Program-made: the position numbers and the translations under genes | In this document: positions 8,124-16,602 of the stretch, in pieces | Position numbering within the stretch: position 1 is the stretch's first letter | Layout of the letters: each line of letters begins with the position of its first letter | Notes under the pieces: model-generated | Seen by the model: the letters and a program-made list of their open reading frames with translations, nothing else | What the model was told of the DNA's origin: nothing | The model's database searches: none | From: Paraburkholderia silvatlantica | GTDB lineage: Bacteria; Pseudomonadota; Gammaproteobacteria; Burkholderiales; Burkholderiaceae | Reading direction: 5' to 3' | Assembly (NCBI RefSeq): GCF_003096715.1 | Contig: NZ_QEOL01000040.1 | Span: 1-50,751, forward strand | DNA: 50,751 nucleotides

Positions 8124-9686
8124 ATGCGACTTGACACGGCACAGATCGAAGGCGCAATCGGGCTGTCCCACGCCATTGGACAGATTCCCGCTGTCGTCGC
8201 CGACGTCAACGAAGCGCGCTGGCTCGAAATCGCACACATGGCGCGCTCGCAAAGCAGCCGGCTCATTGCGATGTGGGGCAGCGAAGCGCTCGAAGGGAAT
8301 GATTCGGCAAATGCCGCGTACGAATGTGAAGACGGGATACTGTGGGCGCGTCTTGCGACGCAGCGTGGCCCGCATCCCGGCGGGTGCTACCCCGATCTTG
8401 CCGCCATTTTTCCGTATGCGGCGCGCATGCAGCGCGCGATCTTCGATCTCACCGGCTTGCAGGCCCGCGGCGCGTCAGACACGCGCCCGTGGCTCAATCA
8501 CGGCAACTGGCCGGCCGATTATTTCCCGTTGCAAAAACAGGCCACCGGTACCGAAGCATTTGAGTCCAGGGAAGCGGATTATCCCTTCGTGCAGGTCGCG
8601 GGGGACGGCGTTCACGAAATCGCGGTCGGGCCGATCCACGCCGGCATCATCGAGCCGGGGCATTTCCGGTTCTCGGTGGTCGGAGAAAAGGTGCTGCGTC
8701 TCGAGGAGCGTCTCGGCTATGTGCATCGGGGTGTCGAGCGGCTGTTCGAACGAACCCCGGCGTCGGGTGGCCATCGGGTCGCAGGCCGGATTGCGGGCGA
8801 CTCGACCGTTGCATTTTCATGGGCCTACTGCATGGCACTCGAGCAGGCATGCGGTGTCGCAGTATCGAACCGCGCGCTGTACATACGCGCCCTCCTGCTG
8901 GAACGGGAGCGCGTTGCCAATCATCTGGGCGACCTTGGCGCGCTCGGCAACGATGCGGGTTTCGCCTTCGGAATCGCCCAGTTCTCACGACTCAAGGAAG
9001 ACTGGATACGCATGAACGCCCACGCCTTCGGGCATCGATATCTGATGGACCGGATCGTGCCGGGGGGCGTGACAGTCGATGTTCGCCCCGAGACTGTAAC
9101 GGCATTGGTCAGGCAGTGCGACCATATCGAGCATGAAGTCGACGTCATGCGCAAGATCTACGAGGACCAGTCGGGATTGCAGGACCGGTTTGCCGGCGCG
9201 GGCCGCCTGACTGCCGATGTTGCCGGGCATTTCGGCGTGCGCGGCATGGCGGCCCGCGCCAGCGGCCACACATTTGATGTGCGCGCGGCCTTGCAGCCGG
9301 CTCCCTACGACGAAGTGACTGTCAAGGCGGCAAGCGATTCGCGGGGCGACGTCGCCGCGCGCGTTGCCGTGCGTTTCACCGAAATAGACGAGTCCCTGCG
9401 CCTGATCCGTGCGCTGATGGTCAATCTTCCGGCCGGACCGCTTGCGGTCGACATGCAGCCGGCAACCGCACCTTCGCGCGGGACAGGCTGGGTGGAAGGA
9501 TGGCGCGGCGACGTGTTCGTGGCACTCGAGGTCGACGCGGGCGATGCGGTTTCGCGCTGCCACTGCCGCGATCCGTCGTGGCAGGCCTGGCCGGCACTCG
9601 AGCACGCGATCATCGGTAACATCGTTGCTGATTTCCCGCTGATCAACAAGTCGTTCAACCTGAATTACGCGGGGCACGATCTCTGA
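8124..9686 (+). CDS. hyfG: HyfG-like large subunit lacking all NiFe ligands
   Basis: The 520-residue protein joins an N-terminal NuoC-like domain (to about residue 150) with a NuoD/hydrogenase-large-subunit-like domain. In true group 4 NiFe hydrogenases the metal is held by RxCGxC and by a C-terminal DPCxxC. Here the first motif reads RIAGDS (222-227), with alanine and serine for the cysteines. The second reads DPSWQA (483-488), with serine and alanine. The rest of the fold (EERLGYVHRGVER, RERVANHLGDLGALGNDAGF, a final LNYAGHDL) is well kept, so this is not simple decay. The loss fits energy-converting hydrogenase-related (Ehr) complexes, in which the active site is thought to serve another reaction, perhaps quinone or redox-carrier chemistry. 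The C-terminal extension cut off by maturation proteases in hydrogenases is also not apparent. Confidence 0.9.
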   Translation: MRLDTAQIEGAIGLSHAIGQIPAVVADVNEARWLEIAHMARSQSSRLIAMWGSEALEGNDSANAAYECEDGILWARLATQRGPHPGGCYPDLAAIFPYAARMQRAIFDLTGLQARGASDTRPWLNHGNWPADYFPLQKQATGTEAFESREADYPFVQVAGDGVHEIAVGPIHAGIIEPGHFRFSVVGEKVLRLEERLGYVHRGVERLFERTPASGGHRVAGRIAGDSTVAFSWAYCMALEQACGVAVSNRALYIRALLLERERVANHLGDLGALGNDAGFAFGIAQFSRLKEDWIRMNAHAFGHRYLMDRIVPGGVTVDVRPETVTALVRQCDHIEHEVDVMRKIYEDQSGLQDRFAGAGRLTADVAGHFGVRGMAARASGHTFDVRAALQPAPYDEVTVKAASDSRGDVAARVAVRFTEIDESLRLIRALMVNLPAGPLAVDMQPATAPSRGTGWVEGWRGDVFVALEVDAGDAVSRCHCRDPSWQAWPALEHAIIGNIVADFPLINKSFNLNYAGHDL

Positions 9687-10195
9687 TGTGGCAGCTTATC
9701 CGGCAATTCGCGCGCACCGGCCATTCGGACGAACCGGCGCCGACAGCAGAAGATGCATGGCGAAACGAGGAGCAAAAGGTTCGTCGCGAAATACTCGATC
9801 TCCTCGGGCGCGCGCTGTGCATCCGGCAAATTGATGCGGGCTCCTGTAACGGCTGCGAACTGGAGATCCACGCGCTGAACAATCCTTACTACAACATCGA
9901 AGGTCTGGGTATCAGGTTCGTCGCGAGCCCGCGGCATGCCGACCTGCTGCTCGTGACCGGGCCGGTGACGCTGAACATGAAGGCGGCCGTGCTCGCAGCA
10001 TACGACGCGACGCCAGCCCCGAAGCTCGTTGTTGCGGCGGGTGAATGCGCGTGCACGGGCGGCATTTTTTCCGGCAGCTATGCGGTGTGTGGGCCCGTTT
10101 CATCGATCCTGCCGGTCGATGTGGCAATCCCTGGATGTCCGCCGCCCCCCGTCGATCTGCTGCGCGGCATCCTGACGGCCTGCCGGGCGCGTTAG
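9686..10195 (+). CDS. hyfI: HyfI/NuoB-like 4Fe-4S small subunit
   Basis: A 169-residue soluble subunit that would carry the single 4Fe-4S cluster (N2-type) next to the active site. The ligands are visible: GSCNGC (C54, C57), GECACTGG (C121 or C123) and PGCPPPP (C151). The start overlaps the large-subunit stop in TGATG. Retention of the cluster ligands beside a large subunit without metal ligands shows that electron transfer, but not hydrogen activation, has been conserved. The operon ends here: the next gene is convergent and begins two bases later, and no ferredoxin-like subunit follows. Confidence 0.9.
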   Translation: MWQLIRQFARTGHSDEPAPTAEDAWRNEEQKVRREILDLLGRALCIRQIDAGSCNGCELEIHALNNPYYNIEGLGIRFVASPRHADLLLVTGPVTLNMKAAVLAAYDATPAPKLVVAAGECACTGGIFSGSYAVCGPVSSILPVDVAIPGCPPPPVDLLRGILTACRAR

Positions 10196-10197
10196 GG

Positions 10198-10509
10198 TCA
10201 GCGGGCGTCGTCACCTATGTGCTTCGCAGAAACGATTTCTTCGCCCAGAGATGCGAAGTAGGCTCGCCAGAATTGCACTGCGTCTTCCGCAGACGCCTGA
10301 TCTGGAAGAGACTCGATCTCAAAGACGTCGGAGTCCGAAAGGTGTCCAAACATGCACCATCCCTTCAACGCCGCGTCTGTTCCATGCGATATAAGACCTA
10401 AAATGGTCGCGCGGCGTTGCTCGATGCTCCCGGCGACATAATCGATAAACAGCCTCGACTCCGATGGTCGGGAGACGCCAAAAACCTGATACCGGATTGC
10501 GCTTTCCAT
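10198..10509 (-). CDS. Hypothetical protein (103 aa)
   Basis: The frame is open further upstream, but the ATG at 10509 has a GGGAG site at good spacing and begins a coherent, acidic sequence (MESAIRYQVFGVSRPSESRLFIDYVAG). The product is soluble, with an HGTDAALKGWCMFGHLSDSDVFEIESL centre and an amphipathic C-terminal helix. I do not recognise the family. Its stop codon lies two bases from the end of the complex operon, so the two transcripts converge without a terminator between them. Confidence 0.6.
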   Translation of the reverse strand: MESAIRYQVFGVSRPSESRLFIDYVAGSIEQRRATILGLISHGTDAALKGWCMFGHLSDSDVFEIESLPDQASAEDAVQFWRAYFASLGEEIVSAKHIGDDAR

Positions 10510-11032
10510 TTCCTCACTCCCGTCTTTGTTGGCTACCAGGCGCTGGTCGTACAGCGAACAAGTCGCCTTTTGCTCGCCGCAAGCCCGTCGGAAGGCGCAC
10601 GCTCGATTGTCGCAAGGGCTTTTGTGCCGGAAGCACCGGCTCCATCGAGCATGCGTTCGAACCCAAAGGCTATAAGAAAAGGACGGGAAATTATGTACGC
10701 TACCGCCTATGGACATCACAAAAATCGCGGCTTGAACGCGTCGAGGCGTTCTCCGCTACGCTTGCTGCGCGATAGTTCATACGATAACGGAAGCCGGTCT
10801 CAGGAGCGGCGTCGCTTTCAGGGCTTTCGGGATACAGGCGTGGCAAGTCGATCGGATGGTCGTGGAATAAGCAGGCAATTTCATCGTTTGCTCGCTTATC
10901 CGTAATCCGACGGTACCGCGCCTTTCCGGGTAGAAAACCTTTCTGGTTACTCGAATTCATGGGCCGAGCGCAAGGATTGCGACGAAGCGCTACGGCAGAA
11001 CTTGAATCACGAGGGTATCGGATGCCAGGTTT
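10510..11032. other. Intergenic region without a supported gene
   Basis: Several open frames of 80-160 codons cross this stretch on both strands, but none has a ribosome site, a recognisable motif or typical composition. The left part should contain the promoter of the leftward 103-residue gene, and the right end abuts the stop codon of the amidohydrolase gene. Confidence 0.5.
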
Positions 11033-12499
11033 CTAGGTCTGCATGGCATCCTTATAGATGCGCCCATCCTTCATGATCAGTTTCAGGTTCTTGTCGGGAT
11101 CGGCGAGCAGCGCGACATTGTCGAGCGGGTTACCGTCGACGACCAGCAAATCGGCCCACGCGCCCCGCTCCAGCACACCCAGTTTGGCGGGATAGGGGTT
11201 GCGCTCGCCGGAGAGCGCAAGCAGCTCCCCGTTGCGTCCCGTCACCATCCGCAAAATTTCGGCGCCGTTGTACCAGCGCGTCATATTGCCGATCATCAAA
11301 CCCTGGCGGGCCGTCACGGCCGGCGAAAAGATCAGGTCGGTCCCGAACGCCACCTTCAGCGCGTGCTTGCGCGCGAGCTTGTACATGTTATCGGTGCCCA
11401 CGATGACTTCCCGGAACTTGTCGAGGACCGGTCCCGTTAGCGGCCCGACGTCGTCTTCGTTCACGAATGGTTGTGTACTCAACCATGTTCCGTTCTTCGC
11501 CATGATCTCGGCCGCACGATCGTCCATCAGGTGGCCATGTTCGATGCATTGTGCGCCCGCCGCCACGGCCCGCTTCACGGCTTCCGGCGTATACGCATGG
11601 ACGGCCACATAGGTTCCCCAGTCGCCTGCCGTTTCGACGGCTGCGCGCAGTTGGGGCTCGGTGAAGGTCAGCATGTCGAGTGGACTGCGCGGCGTGGATA
11701 CGCCACCGGCTCCCACGAGCTTGATCTGCGTTGCGCCCTGCAGGAATTGCTCGCGCACGCGCAACCGCACTTCGTCGGCCGAATCGGCGATTGCATTCGC
11801 ACCGGTCCGCTCCTGCTCACTGACTTCGCCCGTGGTACGAGGGATGGCCGTGAGCGGGCGAAAATCGCCATGACCGCCTGTCGTCGTGATCAACGCGCCG
11901 GAAGGGTAAATGCGTGGGCCAGGGATCATCCCCGCATCGATAGCCTGCTTCAGTGCGAATGTCGGTCCGCCCACATCGCGTATCGTCGTGAAGCCGCGTA
12001 GCAGCGTACGGTGGGCTTCCGCACTTGCGGCCAGATAGACCAGACCCAGGTCGGCCTGCAGGATCGTCTGAATCGGCAGTGCGGCGAGCATGGCATGCCA
12101 ATGCATCTCGATCAGCCCCGGCATGATCACCTTGCCGCCGCAGTCGACTGTTCGGCTCGTGCCGGCCGCCGGTGACTGGCCTTGCCCCAGCTGCGAGATG
12201 CGGCCTGCTTCGACGACGAGATACATTCCGTCACGCAGGGCGGCCGACTTGCCGTCGAACAGCCGGAAATTTGTAAACGTGACGGGCTGCGGCGCAGCGG
12301 CGGCGGGACTCGCGCTCTGTGCCTGAACGAGTTCCGGCAGCACGGTACTCAGCATGGTCGCCCCCATGCCGATCAGAAATCCTCGTCGCGCGAGGTCGAC
12401 GCCGATGCGGCGATTCGCATACTGGGCAAGCGCCTTGTTGCAGAAGCACGAATACAATTGGCTTGTTCTGCCAACGCCACGGTATTTTCCGGAAGCCAT
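11033..12499 (-). CDS. Tat-exported metal-dependent amidohydrolase
   Basis: The 488-residue protein is an imidazolonepropionase/prolidase-like member of the amidohydrolase superfamily. Metal ligands are apparent in order: HxH of IEMHWH (H133, H135), the bridging lysine in TQIKLVGAGG, histidines in VAVHAYTP and CIEHGHLMD, and the catalytic aspartate in FGTDLIFSP. The C-terminal GVLERGAWADLLVVDGNPLDN is typical of the small beta domain. An RRGFLIG twin-arginine motif (R38-R39) followed by a hydrophobic stretch ending at VQAQS predicts Tat export to the periplasm. The start at 12499 was chosen for its GGGGGAG site; an upstream frame to 12562 lacks one. The substrate (an amide, dipeptide or lactam) cannot be told. 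Confidence 0.85.
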   Translation of the reverse strand: MASGKYRGVGRTSQLYSCFCNKALAQYANRRIGVDLARRGFLIGMGATMLSTVLPELVQAQSASPAAAAPQPVTFTNFRLFDGKSAALRDGMYLVVEAGRISQLGQGQSPAAGTSRTVDCGGKVIMPGLIEMHWHAMLAALPIQTILQADLGLVYLAASAEAHRTLLRGFTTIRDVGGPTFALKQAIDAGMIPGPRIYPSGALITTTGGHGDFRPLTAIPRTTGEVSEQERTGANAIADSADEVRLRVREQFLQGATQIKLVGAGGVSTPRSPLDMLTFTEPQLRAAVETAGDWGTYVAVHAYTPEAVKRAVAAGAQCIEHGHLMDDRAAEIMAKNGTWLSTQPFVNEDDVGPLTGPVLDKFREVIVGTDNMYKLARKHALKVAFGTDLIFSPAVTARQGLMIGNMTRWYNGAEILRMVTGRNGELLALSGERNPYPAKLGVLERGAWADLLVVDGNPLDNVALLADPDKNLKLIMKDGRIYKDAMQT

Positions 12500-12991
12500 G
12501 TCTCCCCCATTCGAGTCGAACAGCATGCACAGAAGCGTTGCTTGCGGCATTTGAACAAGCAACTGAAACAGCCAGTGGCCCGCAACGAGACTTGTTTGGA
12601 AGTGTGGCTGATTTTCCGCGCGGATGCTCGCACAGCGCCAACAAAAGCTTACATTTTCATTTCTCTCTCGCGAAGTTCGGACTGCTCAATCGCGATGAGG
12701 TCGAAGTTGGTGCACGACCTCGTGTCGCCGCCACTGTTCGGTCACGGCCTTTCCTTCGGCAAGAGTGCAAAATCACTCGAGGCTCAGACACTCGTCGCGG
12801 AATTTTTCCGTTGAATCTGTCAATGGATGCGCCGGTAAGCGCCAGAATTGCGTTTACCCCACTCTGCGTTTGAGCGGCGACAACATAAAATTGAAACACA
12901 TCGCCAACCCGTAGGCGGCGCTTGTGTTCCGTTTGTGTCCCTGTGAGACCACTGTTCGGATTCGTCGCAACGCTGAAAAAGGAGAAAGTGT
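12500..12991. other. Divergent intergenic region
   Basis: This gap separates the leftward amidohydrolase from the rightward BON gene and must hold both promoters. Open frames across it have no ribosome sites. The last 100 bp are AT-richer and end with an AAAGGAGAAAG ribosome site for the BON gene. Confidence 0.5.
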
Positions 12992-13333
12992 ATGAAGGCT
13001 ATTCAGGCAATCAAACTAATCGGCGGCGCATTGATCGTCGCCGTTTCGGTCAGCGCATGGGCACAGGGGAATGAAACGAGCACGGCGCCGGCCACTTCGC
13101 AATCATCGAAGCAGGCCAACCACGCATTGGAGAAGAAGGTGCGTGCCGCGCTGGACCACGCGAAGGACATCAAAGCGGAAAACATTGTGATTCGCGCTCG
13201 CGGTGGCGCGGTGACGCTGGAAGGCACCGTTCCGGATTCCTCTCAGGTCGACAAGGCCACTCAAGTCGCTCAGGGCGTTGCCGGCGTGACCTCGGTCAAG
13301 AACGCACTGACCATCAAAGAACCGGGTCAGTAA
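12992..13333 (+). CDS. Secreted BON-domain protein
   Basis: A 113-residue protein with a signal peptide (KAIQAIKLIGGALIVAVSV, cleavage probably after SAWAQ). One BON domain follows, covering about residues 45-110: a helix KKVRAALDHAKDIKAENI, the strand VIRARGGAVTLEGTVPDSSQ, a second helix, and VAGVTSVKNALTIK. BON domains bind phospholipid or other surfaces and occur in periplasmic stress proteins such as OsmY. The GGAGAAAG site gives a secure start. It stands alone; a role in envelope or osmotic stress is inferred from the family only. Confidence 0.85.
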   Translation: MKAIQAIKLIGGALIVAVSVSAWAQGNETSTAPATSQSSKQANHALEKKVRAALDHAKDIKAENIVIRARGGAVTLEGTVPDSSQVDKATQVAQGVAGVTSVKNALTIKEPGQ

Positions 13334-13943
13334 GCCTGGCCTTTGGCGGGGCCGCCCCTTCGTTTGCACGAGGATGCGGCTTCGCCGTTCCCCTGACATT
13401 CCGGAAAGCGCCGCCAGGTTTGACTCCCACCTCGACGAACCGTTACATACCCATAATCGTACCCATACTTCCACAGAGCGCACGGCCTGCCCTGCTCGCT
13501 CCGCTTCGACGGCGTTTCGCCGGCGAATCCCGCAGCAGATTACCGCTATTGTCGGCAACCGCGCGCACCGCTCGCGGGATACGGCCCGACGCCGGGTTTC
13601 GTGCAGGGATAGCCGTCATCCTCCGCGGACTGGCATGCCTGGTCTCGACTTCTGCAGTCCGTTGCCCTGGTCACGTCTGCAGGCGCAGCGAGGCTGCCTC
13701 GCCGCGACTGTCGCCAGAGGAGCCCGGAGACTAGCGTCGAATCTCGAACCGTACCGGTCGTTGAAGACAAAATTGCCGGGAACCACTGCAAGGACCGCGG
13801 GTTCGGCAGAGGACGGCGCAACCATCGCATCGTTCTGCATGCGGTCGGCAGGACGCCGTGCCGGCAATCCACGCGCTTGCTCCGGCAATAGAACGTTCAT
13901 GCCGTGCACGGAGTCTTTTCGAGGGCGCCGCGTTCAATACCCG
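13334..13943. other. Intergenic region without a supported gene
   Basis: About 600 bp between the BON gene and the end of dhaK. Just after the BON stop a GC-rich inverted repeat (GGCGG/CCGCC near 13350) could act as a transcription stop. Open frames on the minus strand around 13546-13909 have no ribosome site or family resemblance and are not called. Confidence 0.5.
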
Positions 13944-14933
13944 CTATACACCCCACCTCAGCGACGGCGTATGCACCGGACTATCCCAATGCCGCATCAT
14001 ATCGTCGTTCATCACACACAAGGTGATCGACGCACCGGCCATTTCCAGCGAGGTCGTCAGCGAACCGACCTGCACGCGCGCGATCTTCAGGTCGCGCTGT
14101 TGCAGCCATAAGCGCGTGGAATTGAACAACAGATACAGTTCGCCGAGCGGCGTCCCACCTAGCCCATTGATCAGGACCAGCAATTCCGCGCCACTCTGTG
14201 GTTTCAGATCGGCGACGATCGCCGTCAGCAGTTCTCCCGCGATCGCGTCGGCCGCGGCAAAGCGCGCGCGCCGCCGCCCCGGCTCGCCATGAATTCCGAC
14301 GCCGACTTCGATTTCATCGTCGCCGATCTTGAACGTCAATGTGCCCGCTGCGGGCACCGTGCAACTCGAGAACGCAACGCCCATCGACGCCGTATTCTTG
14401 TTGATGCGGTCGCCGAACGCCTTGCATTGTTCGAGGTCCGCGCCGCTTTCGGCAAGGCTGCCCACCAGTTTCTCGACGATCACCGCACCCGCCACGCCGC
14501 GTCGGCCCGTCGTGTAACTGGAGTTTTCGACGGCGACGTCGTCGTTGATCAACACCATTGCATTCGGCACTTCCGACATCTCCGACGCCATCTCGAAGTT
14601 CATCAGATCGCCGGAATAGTTCTTCACGATGAAGAGCGTCCCCGCGCCCGTATCGACGGCCTTCGCGGCAGCCATCATCTGGTCGGGCGTTGGCGACGTG
14701 AAAACCTGGCCAGGGCACGCCGCATCGAGCATGCCGTAGCCGACAAAGCCACTATGCAAAGGCTCGTGTCCCGAGCCGCCGCCCGACACCAGCGCAACCT
14801 TGCCCGGCTTCAGTGTCTTGCGCCGCACGAATACCGGTTCCTGATTCAGCACGACAAGATCGCTATGCGCGGCGGCAAATCCGGCGAGGCTCTCAGGCAA
14901 AAAGTCGTCGACGTGATTGATGAATTTCTTCAT
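13944..14933 (-). CDS. dhaK: Dihydroxyacetone kinase, substrate-binding subunit DhaK
   Basis: The 329-residue protein binds the ketose covalently through a histidine. The hallmark GVGIHGEPG places it at H215. Other conserved parts are VSGGGSGHEPLHSGFVG (about 50-66), the phosphate- and substrate-loop IVKNYSGDLMNFEMA (about 102-116) and LINDDVAVE. It is the last gene of a leftward operon, 14 bases after dhaL, with an AAAGGAG site. No DhaM or PTS-type phosphodonor gene is present in the window, so the phosphate donor would be ATP bound to DhaL or a distant DhaM. The true substrate may be dihydroxyacetone or another short ketose. Confidence 0.92.
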   Translation of the reverse strand: MKKFINHVDDFLPESLAGFAAAHSDLVVLNQEPVFVRRKTLKPGKVALVSGGGSGHEPLHSGFVGYGMLDAACPGQVFTSPTPDQMMAAAKAVDTGAGTLFIVKNYSGDLMNFEMASEMSEVPNAMVLINDDVAVENSSYTTGRRGVAGAVIVEKLVGSLAESGADLEQCKAFGDRINKNTASMGVAFSSCTVPAAGTLTFKIGDDEIEVGVGIHGEPGRRRARFAAADAIAGELLTAIVADLKPQSGAELLVLINGLGGTPLGELYLLFNSTRLWLQQRDLKIARVQVGSLTTSLEMAGASITLCVMNDDMMRHWDSPVHTPSLRWGV

Positions 14934-14947
14934 GGCCTACGCTCCTT

Positions 14948-15586
14948 TCACTCTCTGTCTTGCGCGAGCCGCGCACATACCGCCTCGATCATCAACTGGC
15001 TCGAGCGCGCGCCTGGATCGATGTGACCTCGCGACCGTTCCCCGAGAAAGGACGCGCGCCCCTTCGTCGCGAGCATGTCGCGCGTGGCGAGCATGTTCGC
15101 TTGGGCGACCTGCGGCAACGCATCGAACACGGCTTCCGGCGCCGCGTTGGTGTCAGCCAGTTCCGCAAAACGCGACGCTACGGGAATGAGCACGTCCATC
15201 ATCGTCTTGCTGCCGATGCCCGCCTTGCCGCGCTGAGCGACGGCATCGACACCTGCGGCGAAAATCCGCGCCGCGTCCGCGAGGCTCATCGCGTGCGCAC
15301 TTGCGGCCGAGGCCTTCGCCATTCCGTGCAGCAACGAAAAGAACAACGGCCCGGACGAGCCGCCGACCGTCGACAGCAGTTTCGACGCTGCAAGGTCCAG
15401 CGCGGACGCGAACGCTTCGGCCTCAATCTCGGCGCGCATCGCGAGCAGCGCATCGATGCCGCGCAACAGGTTGAAGATATGATCGCCGTCGCCGATCTGC
15501 TGATCGAGCGCCGCGATCTCGTCCGTATGTTCCTTCAGCGTGGCATGCGCAGCCTCGATGCACGCCATGACCGTTTTGCCGTTCAT
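14948..15586 (-). CDS. dhaL: Dihydroxyacetone kinase, nucleotide-binding subunit DhaL
   Basis: A 212-residue all-helical subunit. DQQIGDGDHIFNLLRG supplies the aspartates that bind two magnesium ions and the nucleotide phosphates; GGSSGPLFF, GIGSKTMMDVL and the GRASFLGERSRGHIDPGA lid are also intact. The usual GDGDHG reads GDGDHI here, a minor departure. The start overlaps the ATPase stop in ATGA, coupling it to the transporter genes. It works with DhaK, which lies directly downstream. Confidence 0.92.
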   Translation of the reverse strand: MNGKTVMACIEAAHATLKEHTDEIAALDQQIGDGDHIFNLLRGIDALLAMRAEIEAEAFASALDLAASKLLSTVGGSSGPLFFSLLHGMAKASAASAHAMSLADAARIFAAGVDAVAQRGKAGIGSKTMMDVLIPVASRFAELADTNAAPEAVFDALPQVAQANMLATRDMLATKGRASFLGERSRGHIDPGARSSQLMIEAVCARLAQDRE

Positions 15587-16602
15587 GCCGGAATCCTCCT
15601 GCCATCGGAGCGGAAATAAAGAAGGCTGCGCGGCGGCAGCGACACGCCGACCGTTTGCCCAGGCGCAAAATTGCGTTCGGTCATTGTCGTGGCGACAATT
15701 GCGGTGCCACCGCGGTCCAGAATCAGCAGATGCCGAAGCGGGGAATATTCGAGCACGCGAAGATTGAGCACGTCTCGCGCATCGGTGGCGTGCAGCACGA
15801 TGTCTTCAGGACGGATCGCGACCGTCGACGTACCCGCCGGCATCGCGGCGGCATCGAACAGCGCGGCAGGCAGCAAGTTGATGGGCGGCGAGCCAAGGCG
15901 GCGAGCCGCGCTGAGGGAGGCCGGATTGCCATACACTTCGCGCGGCGCGCCCATCTGCACAATGCGGCCATGCTCGAGTATGCCGATGCGATCGGCGAGC
16001 GTCGTCGCTTCGACCTGATCGTGCGTCACGTAGATGATCGTCGCGCCGATCGTGCGATGCAGTCGCTTCAGTTCGATCCGCAGTTCCTCGCGCAGCTTTG
16101 CGTCGAGCGACGACAGCGGCTCGTCCATCAGGAAGACTTTAGGCTCGCGCACAAGCGCGCGCCCAATCGCAACGCGCTGCATTTCGCCGCCCGACAGGCG
16201 CGTCGCCGTGTTGCCGAGCTTCGACTCCATGTGCAACATGTGGGCCACCGCCTGCACGCGCGCGGCGACTTGCGCCTCGCTCACGCGCCGCCGCGGCGAA
16301 CGCAATGGAAAAGCAAGATTGTCGAACACGCTCAGATGGGGATACAGCGAATACTGTTGAAAGATGAACGCAACGTCGCGATCCGCCGGATGCGAATCCG
16401 TCGCCGGTTCGCCATCGATGAAGATTTCCCCTTCGTCGGGCTTTTCGAGCCCGGCGATCAGGCGCAGCGTCGTCGTCTTGCCTGCGCCGCTCGGCCCGAG
16501 CAACACGACGAATTCGCCCTCCTTCACGTCGATCGATACGTCGTCTACCGCGACGATATCGCCGAAGCGTTTCGTCACGTGGAGCAAGCGGATCTCAGAC
16601 AT
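15583..16602 (-). CDS. Carbohydrate ABC transporter ATPase
   Basis: A 339-residue ATPase of the MalK/UgpC type. Walker A GPSGAGKTTT, signature LSGGEMQRV, Walker B FLMDEPLSSLDA and the H-loop YVTHDQVEATT are complete, followed by a C-terminal TOBE-like regulatory region (PINLLPAALF...VAIRPEDI). The frame extends 24 bases upstream, but the ATG at 16602 has a GGGGA site and begins at the usual place for the family. It overlaps the other ATPase by eight bases. Two different adjacent ATPases suggest a heterodimeric motor, as in GlpST-type glycerol transporters. Confidence 0.9.
   Translation of the reverse strand: MSEIRLLHVTKRFGDIVAVDDVSIDVKEGEFVVLLGPSGAGKTTTLRLIAGLEKPDEGEIFIDGEPATDSHPADRDVAFIFQQYSLYPHLSVFDNLAFPLRSPRRRVSEAQVAARVQAVAHMLHMESKLGNTATRLSGGEMQRVAIGRALVREPKVFLMDEPLSSLDAKLREELRIELKRLHRTIGATIIYVTHDQVEATTLADRIGILEHGRIVQMGAPREVYGNPASLSAARRLGSPPINLLPAALFDAAAMPAGTSTVAIRPEDIVLHATDARDVLNLRVLEYSPLRHLLILDRGGTAIVATTMTERNFAPGQTVGVSLPPRSLLYFRSDGRRIPA

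Noticed and set aside
6651..8375. A 574-codon open frame on the minus strand
   Set aside because: Antisense shadow of the HyfF-like gene with the same unnatural composition; the GC-rich third positions suppress stop codons.
3054..10195. Annotation of the six-gene operon as an active hydrogenase-4 or formate hydrogenlyase
   Set aside because: All four cysteines for the NiFe centre are replaced in the large subunit, and no ferredoxin-like subunit or maturation gene is present in the window.
10700..10960. An 86-codon open frame on the minus strand
   Set aside because: No ribosome site, no recognisable family and a composition unlike neighbouring genes.
13546..13909. Overlapping minus-strand frames of about 100 codons between the BON and dhaK genes
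   Set aside because: Three overlapping frames in different phases, none with a ribosome site; a real gene cannot be chosen among them.
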